64,000 nucleotides of DNA, from assembly GCF_003337555.1 (NCBI RefSeq), contig NZ_QPJK01000008.1, forward strand, positions 124,001-188,000, in the 5' to 3' direction. Position numbers and translations under genes: made by a program. Under the pieces are notes generated by a model. It had not been told where the DNA came from and made no database searches. It was given only the letters and a program-made list of their open reading frames with translations. This stretch comes from Pseudorhodoferax soli (lineage in GTDB: Bacteria > Pseudomonadota > Gammaproteobacteria > Burkholderiales > Burkholderiaceae_C). Below, in pieces: positions 17,981 through 26,455 of the stretch (positions within the stretch are counted from its first letter, which is position 1; each line of letters starts with the position of its first letter).

Positions 17981-18793
17981 ATGACCTCTGCTGCATTCGA
18001 CGGCGCGTGCGATTGCCACGTGCACATCTACACGCCCGGCTACGCGCTGGCGCCCACCGCCACCTTCACGCCGCCCGACGCGCCGCTGTCGGCCTACCGC
18101 GCCGTGCAACAGGCCCTGGGCCTGCGCCGCGCGGTGGTCGTGCAGCCCACGGGCTACGGCTTCGACAACGCCTGCACGCTGGCGGCCGTGGCGGAGCTGG
18201 GCGAGGACGCCCGCGCTGTCGTGGTCGTGCCGCCCGAGGTGACGGATGCCGAACTCGCGCGCCTGCATGGTGCCGGCGCCCGCGGCATCCGCTTCATGAT
18301 GCTGTCCGGCGGCCTGCTGGCATGGGACGCCCTGGAGACCCTGGCCGCGCGCGTCGAGCCGTTGGGCTGGCACATCGACCTGCAGTTCGACGGGCGCGAC
18401 ATGCCGCTGCATGTGGAGCGGCTGCGCCGGCTGCCGGGCCGGCTCGTGATCGACCACATCGGCAAGTTTCTGGGCCCGACCACGCCCGACGACGCGGCCT
18501 TCGGCACGCTGCGCCGCGTGCTCGACGCCGGCCGCTGCTGGATCAAGCTGGCCGCGCCCTACGAGACCTCGCGCAGTGGCCCGCCCGCCTATGCCGACGT
18601 GGCGCCGCTGGCGCGCGCGCTGGCCGCGCACCATGCGGAGCGCTGCCTGTGGGCCAGCAACTGGCCGCACCCCAACGTGCAGCCCGTACCCGACAACCGG
18701 GCGCTGCTCGACTGGGCGCTGGAGTGCATCGGCGACGCAGGGAAGACGCGCCACATCCTCGTGGACAACCCGGCCGCGCTGTACGGGTTCTGA
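17981..18793 (+). CDS. Amidohydrolase-2 family lactonase-like protein (LigI/GLI type)
   Basis: 270 aa. The ATG at 17981 gives the family N terminus with the metal-type HxH motif CDCHVHIY (His13, His15). Later segments GARGIRFMML, IDHIGKF and WASNWPHPN resemble 2-pyrone-4,6-dicarboxylate lactonase and D-galactarolactone isomerase, which work with little or no bound metal. With the TRAP transporter and 2-hydroxyacid dehydrogenase genes this looks like uptake and opening of a lactone of a sugar acid or dicarboxylate. Last gene of the operon; the next gene starts 290 bases on. Which lactone is used cannot be told from sequence. Confidence 0.78.
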   Translation: MTSAAFDGACDCHVHIYTPGYALAPTATFTPPDAPLSAYRAVQQALGLRRAVVVQPTGYGFDNACTLAAVAELGEDARAVVVVPPEVTDAELARLHGAGARGIRFMMLSGGLLAWDALETLAARVEPLGWHIDLQFDGRDMPLHVERLRRLPGRLVIDHIGKFLGPTTPDDAAFGTLRRVLDAGRCWIKLAAPYETSRSGPPAYADVAPLARALAAHHAERCLWASNWPHPNVQPVPDNRALLDWALECIGDAGKTRHILVDNPAALYGF

Positions 18794-18960
18794 GCGGCGG
18801 GCGCGCAGGCGCCGCACGCCGGCCATGCCAGGCGCTGGCACGCGTGCGTCCCTGCGCGACGTTTGCACGCGCGTTGCTCCATCGCAAGCGCCGCCATGTC
18901 TTGCGCCCAGGCGCTGCGCTGACCGGCGGTCCGTCCGGGCAGACCCGCAGTGCCTCAGCG

Positions 18961-18999
18961 AGTTGACGCAAGAGCCGGTGCAACCCCGCCGGTAGCCTT
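18961..18999 (+). promoter_or_regulatory. Promoter-like motif C upstream of acyl-CoA ligase/Liv operon
   Basis: AGTTGACGCAAGAGC (18961-18975), 17 bases, TAGCCTT (18993-18999). Third example of the two-block motif. It lies in a 292-base gap (18794-19085) in which no gene was recognised; the predicted leader to the ligase start at 19086 is about 80 bases. Confidence 0.45.
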
Positions 19000-19085
19000 C
19001 GGCATCGCCACGCGGGCATGGTGGCCGGTTGCAGGCGGCCGGCTGCTGGGCCGGCCGGACCTGCTTTCCAACGAAGGACATGCGC

Positions 19086-20666
19086 ATGCAAGACCCCGCC
19101 ACGAACGACCGCACCCTGGTCGATGGCCTGGCCCGCCAGTTGGCCACCCGGCCCCAGGCCACGGCCTACCGCTGCGGCGAGCGCCGCCTCACGTTCGCCG
19201 ACGTGGAGCGCGAGACCAACCGGCTGGCCAACGCGCTGGCGGCCACCGGCGTGTCCCGCGGCAGCCGCATTGCGGTGCTGACCAGGCACCACATCGAGTG
19301 CCTGCTGGTCACATTGGCGGCGTGCAAGCTCGGCGCCGTCTGCATGCCCGTGAACTGGCGCCTCACGGGGGCCGAGGTGGCCTACATCGTCAACCACGGC
19401 GAGGCCCGCTTCCTGATGGCCGATGCCGATTTCCTGCCCACCGTGCAGGCGGCCGACCTGCCGGGCATCACCACGCTGGTCAGCACGCGGGGCGGCAGCG
19501 GCGCCGTGCCCGGCCTGGCCGACTGGTACGCCGGCTTCGACGCGCAGCGCACGCCCGTGCCGGTGGATGCGCAGGACGCGGCGCTGCAGCTGTACTCCTC
19601 CGGCACGACCGGCCTGCCCAAGGGTGTGGTGCTCTCCCACGCGGGGCTGCTGTCGACCTCGCGTGTCGTCTCGCGCGACTGGAACTTCGACGCCCGCCAT
19701 GTGCTGGGCAACCCGCTGCCGGTGTTCCACGTGGCCGGCATGACCATGCTGCTGCTCACGCTCTACACGGGCGGACAGACCGCCTCGTACCCGGACTTCG
19801 ACCCCAAGGCCTACCTGGCGGCGTTCGCGGACCACGGCATCACCCACACCTTCGTGGTGCCGGCCATGCTGCTGTTCATGCTGCAGGTGCCGGGCGCGAG
19901 AGACATGCCCAAGCCCGCTCTGCAGCTGATCGCCTATGGCGGCTCGCCGATCAGCGAGACCGTGCTGCAGCAGGCCTTCGACGTGTTCGGCTGCGACTTC
20001 CTGCAGGTCTATGGCCTGACGGAGGTCTCGGGCCCGGCCACCTTCCTGATGCCGGCCGACCACCGCGGCGGCGACGCCGAACTGCTGCGCGCGGCCGGCA
20101 GGCCCATCGGCGGCGCGCGCTTGCGCATCGTCGACCCGATCACGCGCGAGGACCTGGCCGAGGGGGCGGTCGGCGAGGTCTGGATCGAATCCGACCGCAA
20201 CCTGCTGGAGTACTGGCGCAACCCCGAGGCCACGGCCGCCGCCTACCCCGAAGGCCGCAACGCCAACGGCGGCTGGTTCCGCTCGGGCGATGGCGGCTAC
20301 CTGAAGGGCGGCTACCTCTACATCCACGACCGCATCAAGGACATGATCGTCTCGGGCGGCGAGAACATCTACCCGGCCGAGGTCGAGAACGTGCTCATGC
20401 GCCATCCGGCCGTGGCCGACGGGGCCGTGATCGGCGTGCCCGACCCGACCTGGGGCGAGGCCGTCAAGGCCTGCGTGGTGCTGCGGCCGGGCATGGCCGC
20501 GGATGCGGCCGCCATCATCGGCTTCATGCGCGAGCACCTCGCGCACTTCAAGTGCCCCAAGAGCGTGGACATCGTCGACGCGCTGCCGCGCAACCCGAGC
20601 GGAAAGATCCTGAAGCGCGTGCTGCGCGAGCCGTATTGGCAGGGCCAGCGCCGCGCCGTCGGTTGA
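19086..20666 (+). CDS. AMP-forming acyl-CoA ligase
   Basis: 526 aa. Activates a carboxylic acid to its CoA ester through an adenylate. Start at the ATG 19086, seven bases after AAGGA; the ATG at 19080 is too close to that ribosome site. Motifs: LYSSGTTGLPKGVVLSH (P-loop, about 172-188), YGLTEVSG, GWFRSGDGGYL, DRIKDMIVSGGENIYPAEVE (hinge), and the C-terminal catalytic lysine in NPSGKILKR. It heads a six-gene run with a complete Liv-type ABC transporter, so the imported compound is probably the acid it activates (a fatty, cyclic or aromatic acid). Substrate class is inference. Confidence 0.88.
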   Translation: MQDPATNDRTLVDGLARQLATRPQATAYRCGERRLTFADVERETNRLANALAATGVSRGSRIAVLTRHHIECLLVTLAACKLGAVCMPVNWRLTGAEVAYIVNHGEARFLMADADFLPTVQAADLPGITTLVSTRGGSGAVPGLADWYAGFDAQRTPVPVDAQDAALQLYSSGTTGLPKGVVLSHAGLLSTSRVVSRDWNFDARHVLGNPLPVFHVAGMTMLLLTLYTGGQTASYPDFDPKAYLAAFADHGITHTFVVPAMLLFMLQVPGARDMPKPALQLIAYGGSPISETVLQQAFDVFGCDFLQVYGLTEVSGPATFLMPADHRGGDAELLRAAGRPIGGARLRIVDPITREDLAEGAVGEVWIESDRNLLEYWRNPEATAAAYPEGRNANGGWFRSGDGGYLKGGYLYIHDRIKDMIVSGGENIYPAEVENVLMRHPAVADGAVIGVPDPTWGEAVKACVVLRPGMAADAAAIIGFMREHLAHFKCPKSVDIVDALPRNPSGKILKRVLREPYWQGQRRAVG

Positions 20667-20698
20667 CCGCGCCAAGAACACACCCAAGGAGACAAGCC

Positions 20699-21898
20699 AT
20701 GCACAAGAACCTCGTCCTCGCGGCCACCGCGGCCCTGGCCTGCTGGGCCCTGCCGCACACCGTGCTGGCCCAGGCCGGCAAGCCCATCAAGATCGCACTG
20801 ATCGCGAGCAAGACCGGCCCCTCGGAGCAGTACGCGCGCGACACCGAGCGCGGCGTGCGACTGGCGCTGGACTATTTGACGCAGGGATCCATGACGCTGC
20901 TGGACCGCAAGATCGAGCTCATCGTCAAGGACGACCAGATGAAGCCCGAGCAGTCCAAGGCGCTGCTGACCCAGGCCTTCGCCGACGACAAGGCCGACAT
21001 CGCGATCGGCACCTCCTGGTCGGGCGGCGCGCTGGCCATGGCGCCCGTGGCCGAGGAGTACGGCAGGATCCTCATGCTGGAGCCGGCGATCGCCGACTCG
21101 CTGACCGGCTCGGCCTGGAACAAGTACCTGTTCCGCGCGAGCCGCAACTCCTTCCAGGACGCGCTGGCCACGGCCGCAGCGCTGGGCGATGGCGACAACG
21201 TGGCCTTCCTCGCGCCCGACTACGTCTACGGCAAGGACGGCGTCAAGGCCTTCAAGGAGGCGCTGGGCGCGACCAAGCGCAAGGTGAACCTCGCGCACGA
21301 GGAGTTCATCCCGCTGTCGACCACGGATTTCACGGCACCCATGCAGCGCATCTTCGACCGCATGAAGGACCTCAAGGGCAAGAAGTACCTGGTCGTGATC
21401 TGGGGCGCGCCCAACCCGATCCGCAAGATCTCCGAACTGAACCCGGGCCGCTACGGCATCGAGTTCCTGTCCATCGGTGGCGCCAACCTGGACAACGCCA
21501 AGCCCTGGAAGGGCCTGGACGTGGGCGGCGGCACCTTCTACTACTACGACTTCCCCAAGAACCCCATGAACGACTGGCTCGTGGCCGAGCACAGGAAGCG
21601 CTACAACGTGCCGCCGGACCTGTTCACCGCGGGCGGCTTCACGGCCGCGGCCGCCATCGTGGCCGGCATCCGCAAGGCCAGCAGCGTCGACACGCCCAAG
21701 CTCATCGCGGCCATGGAGGGCATGGAGTTCGACACGCCCAAGGGCAAGATGAGCTTTCGCAAGGAAGACCACCAGGCCATGCAGGTGCAGTACCAGTTCC
21801 GCATGAAGAAGGACGGGCAGGGCGAGTGGGACCTGTTCGATCTCGTGCGCGAGATCCCGGCTGCCGAGATGCCGGTGCCGGTCACCGTCAAGCGCTGA
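20699..21898 (+). CDS. ABC transporter substrate-binding protein, branched-chain amino acid (Liv) type
   Basis: 399 aa. Signal peptide cut after VLAQA (about 25), then a two-lobe periplasmic binding fold starting KPIKIALIASKTGPSEQYA. The long central FLAPDYVYGKDGVKAF segment is typical of Liv-type receptors for organic acids. Shine-Dalgarno AAGGAGA at 20686. The ligase gene stops 32 bases upstream and the first ATPase gene begins four bases after the stop. In catabolic loci such receptors usually bind aromatic or aliphatic acids rather than amino acids, which fits the acyl-CoA ligase beside it. Confidence 0.9.
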   Translation: MHKNLVLAATAALACWALPHTVLAQAGKPIKIALIASKTGPSEQYARDTERGVRLALDYLTQGSMTLLDRKIELIVKDDQMKPEQSKALLTQAFADDKADIAIGTSWSGGALAMAPVAEEYGRILMLEPAIADSLTGSAWNKYLFRASRNSFQDALATAAALGDGDNVAFLAPDYVYGKDGVKAFKEALGATKRKVNLAHEEFIPLSTTDFTAPMQRIFDRMKDLKGKKYLVVIWGAPNPIRKISELNPGRYGIEFLSIGGANLDNAKPWKGLDVGGGTFYYYDFPKNPMNDWLVAEHRKRYNVPPDLFTAGGFTAAAAIVAGIRKASSVDTPKLIAAMEGMEFDTPKGKMSFRKEDHQAMQVQYQFRMKKDGQGEWDLFDLVREIPAAEMPVPVTVKR

Positions 21899-21902
21899 GC
21901 CG

Positions 21903-22685
21903 ATGGCCGACACCCCCGCGCTGGCCAGCCGCGGTCTGGGCATCCGCTTCGGCGGCCACGCGGCCGTCGACGACGTGAGCGCAGCCTTCGAGGCCGGCAC
22001 GCTGACGGCCATCGTCGGGCCCAACGGCGCCGGCAAGACCACTTACTTCAACCTGCTGTCGGGCCAGCTGAAGGCCAGTGCGGGCGCGGTGCTCTACAAG
22101 GGCGAGGACATCACGCGGCTGTCTGCGGCGCAGCGCACGGCGCGCGGCATCGGCCGCGCGTTCCAGCTGACCAACCTGTTCCCGCGGCTGAGCGTGGCCG
22201 AGAACGTGCGGCTGGCGGTGCAGAGCCGGCACCGCGCCGGCTTCAACATGCTGGCGCTGTGGCGCCAGCGCGCCGACCTCATCGCCGAGGCCGAGGCCTG
22301 CCTGGAAGAGGTAGGCCTGGCCGCGCGCCGCGATGACCTGGCGGCCAGCCTGCCGCATGGCGACAAGCGCAAGCTGGAGGTGGCGATGCTCATGGCGCTG
22401 GCGCCAGAGGTCGTGATGTTCGACGAGCCCACGGCCGGCATGGGTGTGGACGAGGTGCCCGTCATCCTGGAGCTGATCCGCCGCCTCAAGGCGCGCGGCG
22501 ACAAGACCATCCTGCTCGTGGAACACAAGATGGACGTGATCCATTCGCTGGCCGACCGGATCGTGGTGCTGCACAACGGCCGCCTCGTGGCCGACGGCCA
22601 GCCGGCCGAGGTGATGGCCTCGTCCATCGTGCAGGAGGCCTACCTGGGTGTGCGCCGCGTGCGCAAGGAGGCCGCGCATGCCTGA
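21903..22685 (+). CDS. Liv-type ABC transporter ATPase (LivG-like)
   Basis: 260 aa. Walker A GPNGAGKTT at about 40-48, signature region LPHGDKRKLEVAM (about 152-164, with LPHG replacing the usual LSGG), Walker B VVMFDEPTAGM. The LivG-type C-terminal tail, with ADRIVVLHNGRLVADG, is present. It drives import by the permeases encoded at 23448 and 24479. The start overlaps the tail of the receptor gene by near contact (four-base gap), and its stop overlaps the next ATPase gene by eight bases. Confidence 0.92.
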   Translation: MADTPALASRGLGIRFGGHAAVDDVSAAFEAGTLTAIVGPNGAGKTTYFNLLSGQLKASAGAVLYKGEDITRLSAAQRTARGIGRAFQLTNLFPRLSVAENVRLAVQSRHRAGFNMLALWRQRADLIAEAEACLEEVGLAARRDDLAASLPHGDKRKLEVAMLMALAPEVVMFDEPTAGMGVDEVPVILELIRRLKARGDKTILLVEHKMDVIHSLADRIVVLHNGRLVADGQPAEVMASSIVQEAYLGVRRVRKEAAHA

Positions 22686-23415
22686 TGACGCCCAGGACAC
22701 GCTCTTGCGCCTGGAAGGCGTGCACACCCACATCGGCGAGTACCACATCCTGCAGGGCGTGGACCTCACCGTGCCGCGTGGCGCGCTCACGGTGCTGCTG
22801 GGCCGCAACGGCGCGGGCAAGAGCACCACGCTGCGCACCATCATGGGCCTGTGGCAGGCTAGCCGGGGCCGCACCAGCTTCGCGGGCCGCGACATCACCT
22901 CTGCCAGCACGCCCGAGATCGCACGCGCGGGCATCGCCTTCGTGCCCGAGGACATGGGCATCTTCGCCGGCCTCACGGTGCAGGAGAACCTGCGCCTGGC
23001 GGCCATCGCAGGGCGCTTCGACGCCGCCCGGCTGGACTGGATCTTCGGCCTGTTCCCCGCGCTCAAGCGCTTCTGGCTGCGGCCCGGCGGCCTGCTCTCG
23101 GGCGGGCAGAAGCAGATGCTTGCGATCGCGCGGGCCATCGTCGAGCCGCGCCAGCTGCTGCTGATCGACGAGCCGACCAAGGGCCTGGCCCCGGCCATCG
23201 TCGACAACCTCGCCCAGGCCTTCGAAGACCTCAAGGCGCGGGGCACGACCATCCTGCTCGTGGAGCAGAACTTCCACTTCGTGCGCGGCCTGGGCGACCA
23301 CGTGGCCGTGATGGACGACGGCCGCATCGTGCACACGGGCGCCATGGCCGCGCTGTCGGCCGACGAGGCCCTGCAGTCCCGTCTGCTGGGCCTGCACGCC
23401 GGGGCTGTTCATTGA
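22678..23415 (+). CDS. Liv-type ABC transporter ATPase (LivF-like)
   Basis: 245 aa. Start at the ATG 22678, preceded by AAGGAGG inside the previous gene; the frame open further upstream adds a non-homologous leader. Walker A GRNGAGKST, signature LLSGGQKQML, Walker B LLLIDEPTKGLAP, switch histidine after ILLVEQNFH. The short LivF form, partner of the LivG-like ATPase. Its stop overlaps an ATG of the permease frame. Confidence 0.92.
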   Translation: MPDDAQDTLLRLEGVHTHIGEYHILQGVDLTVPRGALTVLLGRNGAGKSTTLRTIMGLWQASRGRTSFAGRDITSASTPEIARAGIAFVPEDMGIFAGLTVQENLRLAAIAGRFDAARLDWIFGLFPALKRFWLRPGGLLSGGQKQMLAIARAIVEPRQLLLIDEPTKGLAPAIVDNLAQAFEDLKARGTTILLVEQNFHFVRGLGDHVAVMDDGRIVHTGAMAALSADEALQSRLLGLHAGAVH

Positions 23416-23447
23416 TGCGCACCGCCACCCCATCCCCTGGAGAAGCC

Positions 23448-24476
23448 ATGGCCGTCCTCGAACCGCCGCCGGCCGCCGCCGTGCCCGAGCCGCTGCCGGG
23501 CCGCCAGCGCGACTGGTTGCCGGCCGCCATGATCGTCGGCTTCATCGCGCTGGCGCTCCCGCTGATCGGCAGCGTGCCGACCTGGATCACGCTGACGGTG
23601 GCCGCGCTGGCCATGGGCATGATGCTGTTCATCATGGCCAGCGGGCTGACGCTGGTGTTCGGCCTCATGGACGTCATGAACCTCGGCCACGCGGCCTTCG
23701 TGGCCGTGGGTGCGTACACGGCCACGCTGCTGGTGGCGCCGCTCAAGGGCCTGCTGGCCTCGCCCGCGGTGGGGGCGGGCCTCGCCGCGATCGCGGCCGT
23801 GATCGTGGCAGCCATGGCCGTGACGGCCGCGCTGGGCTGGGCCTACGAGCGGCTGTTCGTCAGGCCGGCCTACGGCGACCATCTGAAGCAGATCCTCGTG
23901 ACCATCGGCGCCATGATCATCATCGAGCAGCTGGTGCTGGTGCTGTTCGGCGTCAACCAGATGCTGCTGCCGCTGCCGGAGGCCGTGCGCGGCTCGATCG
24001 TCATCGGCGAGGTGGGCGTGGAGCGCTACCGGCTCGTGGCCGTGGGCGTGGGCGCGGTGGTGTTCGTGGCGCTCACGCTGCTGCTCAACCGCACGCGCAT
24101 CGGCCTGTTGATCCGCGCCGGCGTGGAGAACCGCGCCATGGTCGAGGCCCTGGGCTACCGCGTGCGCGGCATCTTCGTGGGCGTGTTCGTGGCCGGCTCG
24201 GCGCTGGCGGGGCTGGGCGGCGTGATGTGGGCCTTCTACCGCGAGCAGTTCACGGTGGCCATCGGTGCCGAGGTGCTGGTGCAGATGCTGATCATCGTGG
24301 TGATCGGCGGGCTGGGCTCGGTCACGGGCTGCTTCGCAGGCGCCATGCTGATCGCGCTGGCCAGCAACTACGTGAGCTTCCTGCTGCCGGACCTGGCCCT
24401 GGTGTCCAGCATCCTCGTCATGACGGGCGTGCTGCTGTGGCGCCCGCAGGGCCTGTACCCCGTCAACCACCACTGA
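23448..24476 (+). CDS. Liv-type ABC transporter permease (LivH-like)
   Basis: 342 aa, about eight membrane segments, with the LivH signature SGLTLVFGLMDVMNLGHAAF and later GLGSVTGCFAGAM. The start is uncertain. The ATG at 23448 has GGAGAA just upstream; an in-frame ATG at 23415 overlaps the LivF stop and would add 11 residues by translational coupling. Forms the membrane channel with the LivM-like subunit. Confidence 0.9.
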   Translation: MAVLEPPPAAAVPEPLPGRQRDWLPAAMIVGFIALALPLIGSVPTWITLTVAALAMGMMLFIMASGLTLVFGLMDVMNLGHAAFVAVGAYTATLLVAPLKGLLASPAVGAGLAAIAAVIVAAMAVTAALGWAYERLFVRPAYGDHLKQILVTIGAMIIIEQLVLVLFGVNQMLLPLPEAVRGSIVIGEVGVERYRLVAVGVGAVVFVALTLLLNRTRIGLLIRAGVENRAMVEALGYRVRGIFVGVFVAGSALAGLGGVMWAFYREQFTVAIGAEVLVQMLIIVVIGGLGSVTGCFAGAMLIALASNYVSFLLPDLALVSSILVMTGVLLWRPQGLYPVNHH

Positions 24477-24478
24477 CC

Positions 24479-25549
24479 ATGCTGACCCACCTGCTCTCCG
24501 GCGACTTCCCGCGCAGCCGTGTGCTCTCGGGCGTGCTGCTGCTGATCCTGCTGTACCTGGCGACCGCGCCCTTCCTGTTCCCGGGCGCGCGTGCGCTCAA
24601 CGTGGCGGCCACGGTCTGCGTGTTCGTGGTGCTGGTCGCGTCCTTCGACCTGCTGCTGGGCTACTGCGGGGTGGTCTCGTTCGCGCATGCCATGTTCTAC
24701 GGCATCGGGGCCTATGGCGTGGCCATCGCCATGCACCGTCTCGGCCCGACCTGGGGCGCCATGGCGCTGGGCGCGCTTGCGGGCATCGCGCTGGCGGTGC
24801 TGCTGTCCTTTCTGATCGCACTGATCTCGCTGCGCGTGCGCGCGATCTTCTACACCATGATGACGCTCGCCTTCGGCGCCGCCTTCGGTGCGCTGGTGCT
24901 GCGCCTGTCGGATCTCACGGGCGGCGACGATGGCCGCAGCTTCCGCCTGCCGGAGGTGCTCATGCCGGCGTTCCGGCCGTTCGAGGGCGATGTGTTCGGC
25001 GTCACGGTCAACGGCAAGGTCTTCGTCTACTACCTCGTGTTCGCGGTGTCGCTGGTGCTGTTCCTGTTCATGCTGCGGGTGGTCAATTCGCGCTTCGGCC
25101 GCGTGCTGCAGGCGATCCGCGAGAACGACTTCCGCGCCGAGGCCATCGGCTACCGCACGCTGCACTACCGCATCGCGATCAACTGCCTGGCAGCCGCCAT
25201 GGCCGCCTGCGCCGGCGTGCTGATGGCCCTGTGGCTGCGCTACGTGGGGCCGCAGACCACGGTGGGTTTCAACGTCATGCTCAACATCCTGCTGATGGCC
25301 GTGATCGGCGGCCTGGGCACGGTCTACGGCGCGGTGGTCGGCGTCACGCTCTACGTGCTGGCCGAGAACTACCTGCAAAGCCTGCTGGGCGGCGTGAGCG
25401 AAGGCGCCCAGGGCCTGCCGCTGCTGCCCGCGCTGTTCCACCCGGACCGCTGGATGCTGTGGCTGGGGCTGGTGTTCGTGCTGGCGGTGTACTTCTTCCC
25501 GAGCGGGATCGTCGGGCGGTTGCGGAGCGCGCGTGGGCGCCCTGCGTAG
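24479..25549 (+). CDS. Liv-type ABC transporter permease (LivM-like)
   Basis: 356 aa with about nine to ten membrane segments. Signature LLLGYCGVVSFAHAMFYGIGAYGVA near 57-81, and IGGLGTVYGAVVG late in the protein. Begins two bases after the LivH stop. Completes the transporter (receptor, two ATPases, two permeases) and ends the operon. No intrinsic terminator with a T-run was seen after 25549. Confidence 0.92.
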   Translation: MLTHLLSGDFPRSRVLSGVLLLILLYLATAPFLFPGARALNVAATVCVFVVLVASFDLLLGYCGVVSFAHAMFYGIGAYGVAIAMHRLGPTWGAMALGALAGIALAVLLSFLIALISLRVRAIFYTMMTLAFGAAFGALVLRLSDLTGGDDGRSFRLPEVLMPAFRPFEGDVFGVTVNGKVFVYYLVFAVSLVLFLFMLRVVNSRFGRVLQAIRENDFRAEAIGYRTLHYRIAINCLAAAMAACAGVLMALWLRYVGPQTTVGFNVMLNILLMAVIGGLGTVYGAVVGVTLYVLAENYLQSLLGGVSEGAQGLPLLPALFHPDRWMLWLGLVFVLAVYFFPSGIVGRLRSARGRPA

Positions 25550-25812
25550 CCGCTGATGGCGCGTGCCGGGGAAGACCGGCTGCCGGAATGGGAGACACGG
25601 GCCGTGGAAAGTCTGCCGCGCTGCGGGCGACCGCCGCCGGCCGAGGTGGTCCCACGCAGGAGGGGGCCGGCCTGTGCATCCCGCCAACACGGTATTTACG
25701 GCTGGCCGCCCGCTCCAACACACTGCCCGGCATGCAGATTTCACGACGCAGCCGATCTGGTTCGAGTTCTTCGACCACTCCTGGTGTCACCTCATCGTCT
25801 GCAGGAGACCCC

Positions 25813-26397
25813 ATGACGCTTTTGGCCTCCGTGACGCGCGTCTCGGCCATGCTCCTACTTGGTTCCGCACTGCATATCGGGGCTGCGCAAGCCAGCCAGG
25901 TGTATGTGACCGTGGACGTTTCCGGCACCCTGGACATGGACGAGAGAGGCGCCGAAACCAACATCGTCAGAGAACTGTCTGTTGGCGCAGGAGCGACCAT
26001 CGAGAGCTTGAAGTGGGACCTCCAGCTCACCAGCTACGACCCGAGCTATCTGTCAGAGATGCAACTGACCTTCAGCGACTCGCTCGGCAATGGCGTGACC
26101 TTCACTCCGGGCGGCGGTGACGACTTCGAAGGCAGCAGCAGCTACGCCGGATTCCAGGACCTGCGCCTGCTTGGCCAGCACTTCCAGCTGGGCGACGACG
26201 GATTGCTGCGTTTGGAGTTTCACGATGCCTACAAGGACCTGGCGTTCGACGAACCCGAGGGCATGTGGCGATTTGGAACGCTCGCTTTCGGCGTTTCCAC
26301 GGTGCCGGAGCCGCAAGTGCTCTCGCTGATGCTGGGCGGGCTGCTGGCGATGCTGGGCGTCGGCAAGTGGCGCCCATCCAGGGCGCAACCCGCCTGA
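25813..26397 (+). CDS. PEP-CTERM sorted exported protein
   Basis: 194 aa. GCAGGAGA precedes the ATG. Signal peptide to about residue 27 (AAQAS), then a beta-rich acidic body of about 135 residues without a recognised domain, then VPEP at 164-167, a hydrophobic segment and a basic tail (KWRPSRAQ). That tripartite end is the PEP-CTERM signal read by exosortase/EpsH systems, associated with exopolysaccharide-forming bacteria. No exosortase gene is in the window. GC is visibly lower than in the flanking operons. The 263-base gap before it (25550-25812) holds no gene that could be supported. Confidence 0.82.
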   Translation: MTLLASVTRVSAMLLLGSALHIGAAQASQVYVTVDVSGTLDMDERGAETNIVRELSVGAGATIESLKWDLQLTSYDPSYLSEMQLTFSDSLGNGVTFTPGGGDDFEGSSSYAGFQDLRLLGQHFQLGDDGLLRLEFHDAYKDLAFDEPEGMWRFGTLAFGVSTVPEPQVLSLMLGGLLAMLGVGKWRPSRAQPA

Positions 26398-26455
26398 CGC
26401 GCGTCCCAGACGCGGGTGCCCCCGTCCCGAACTGCGCGTTCTTCCAGGACCAACC

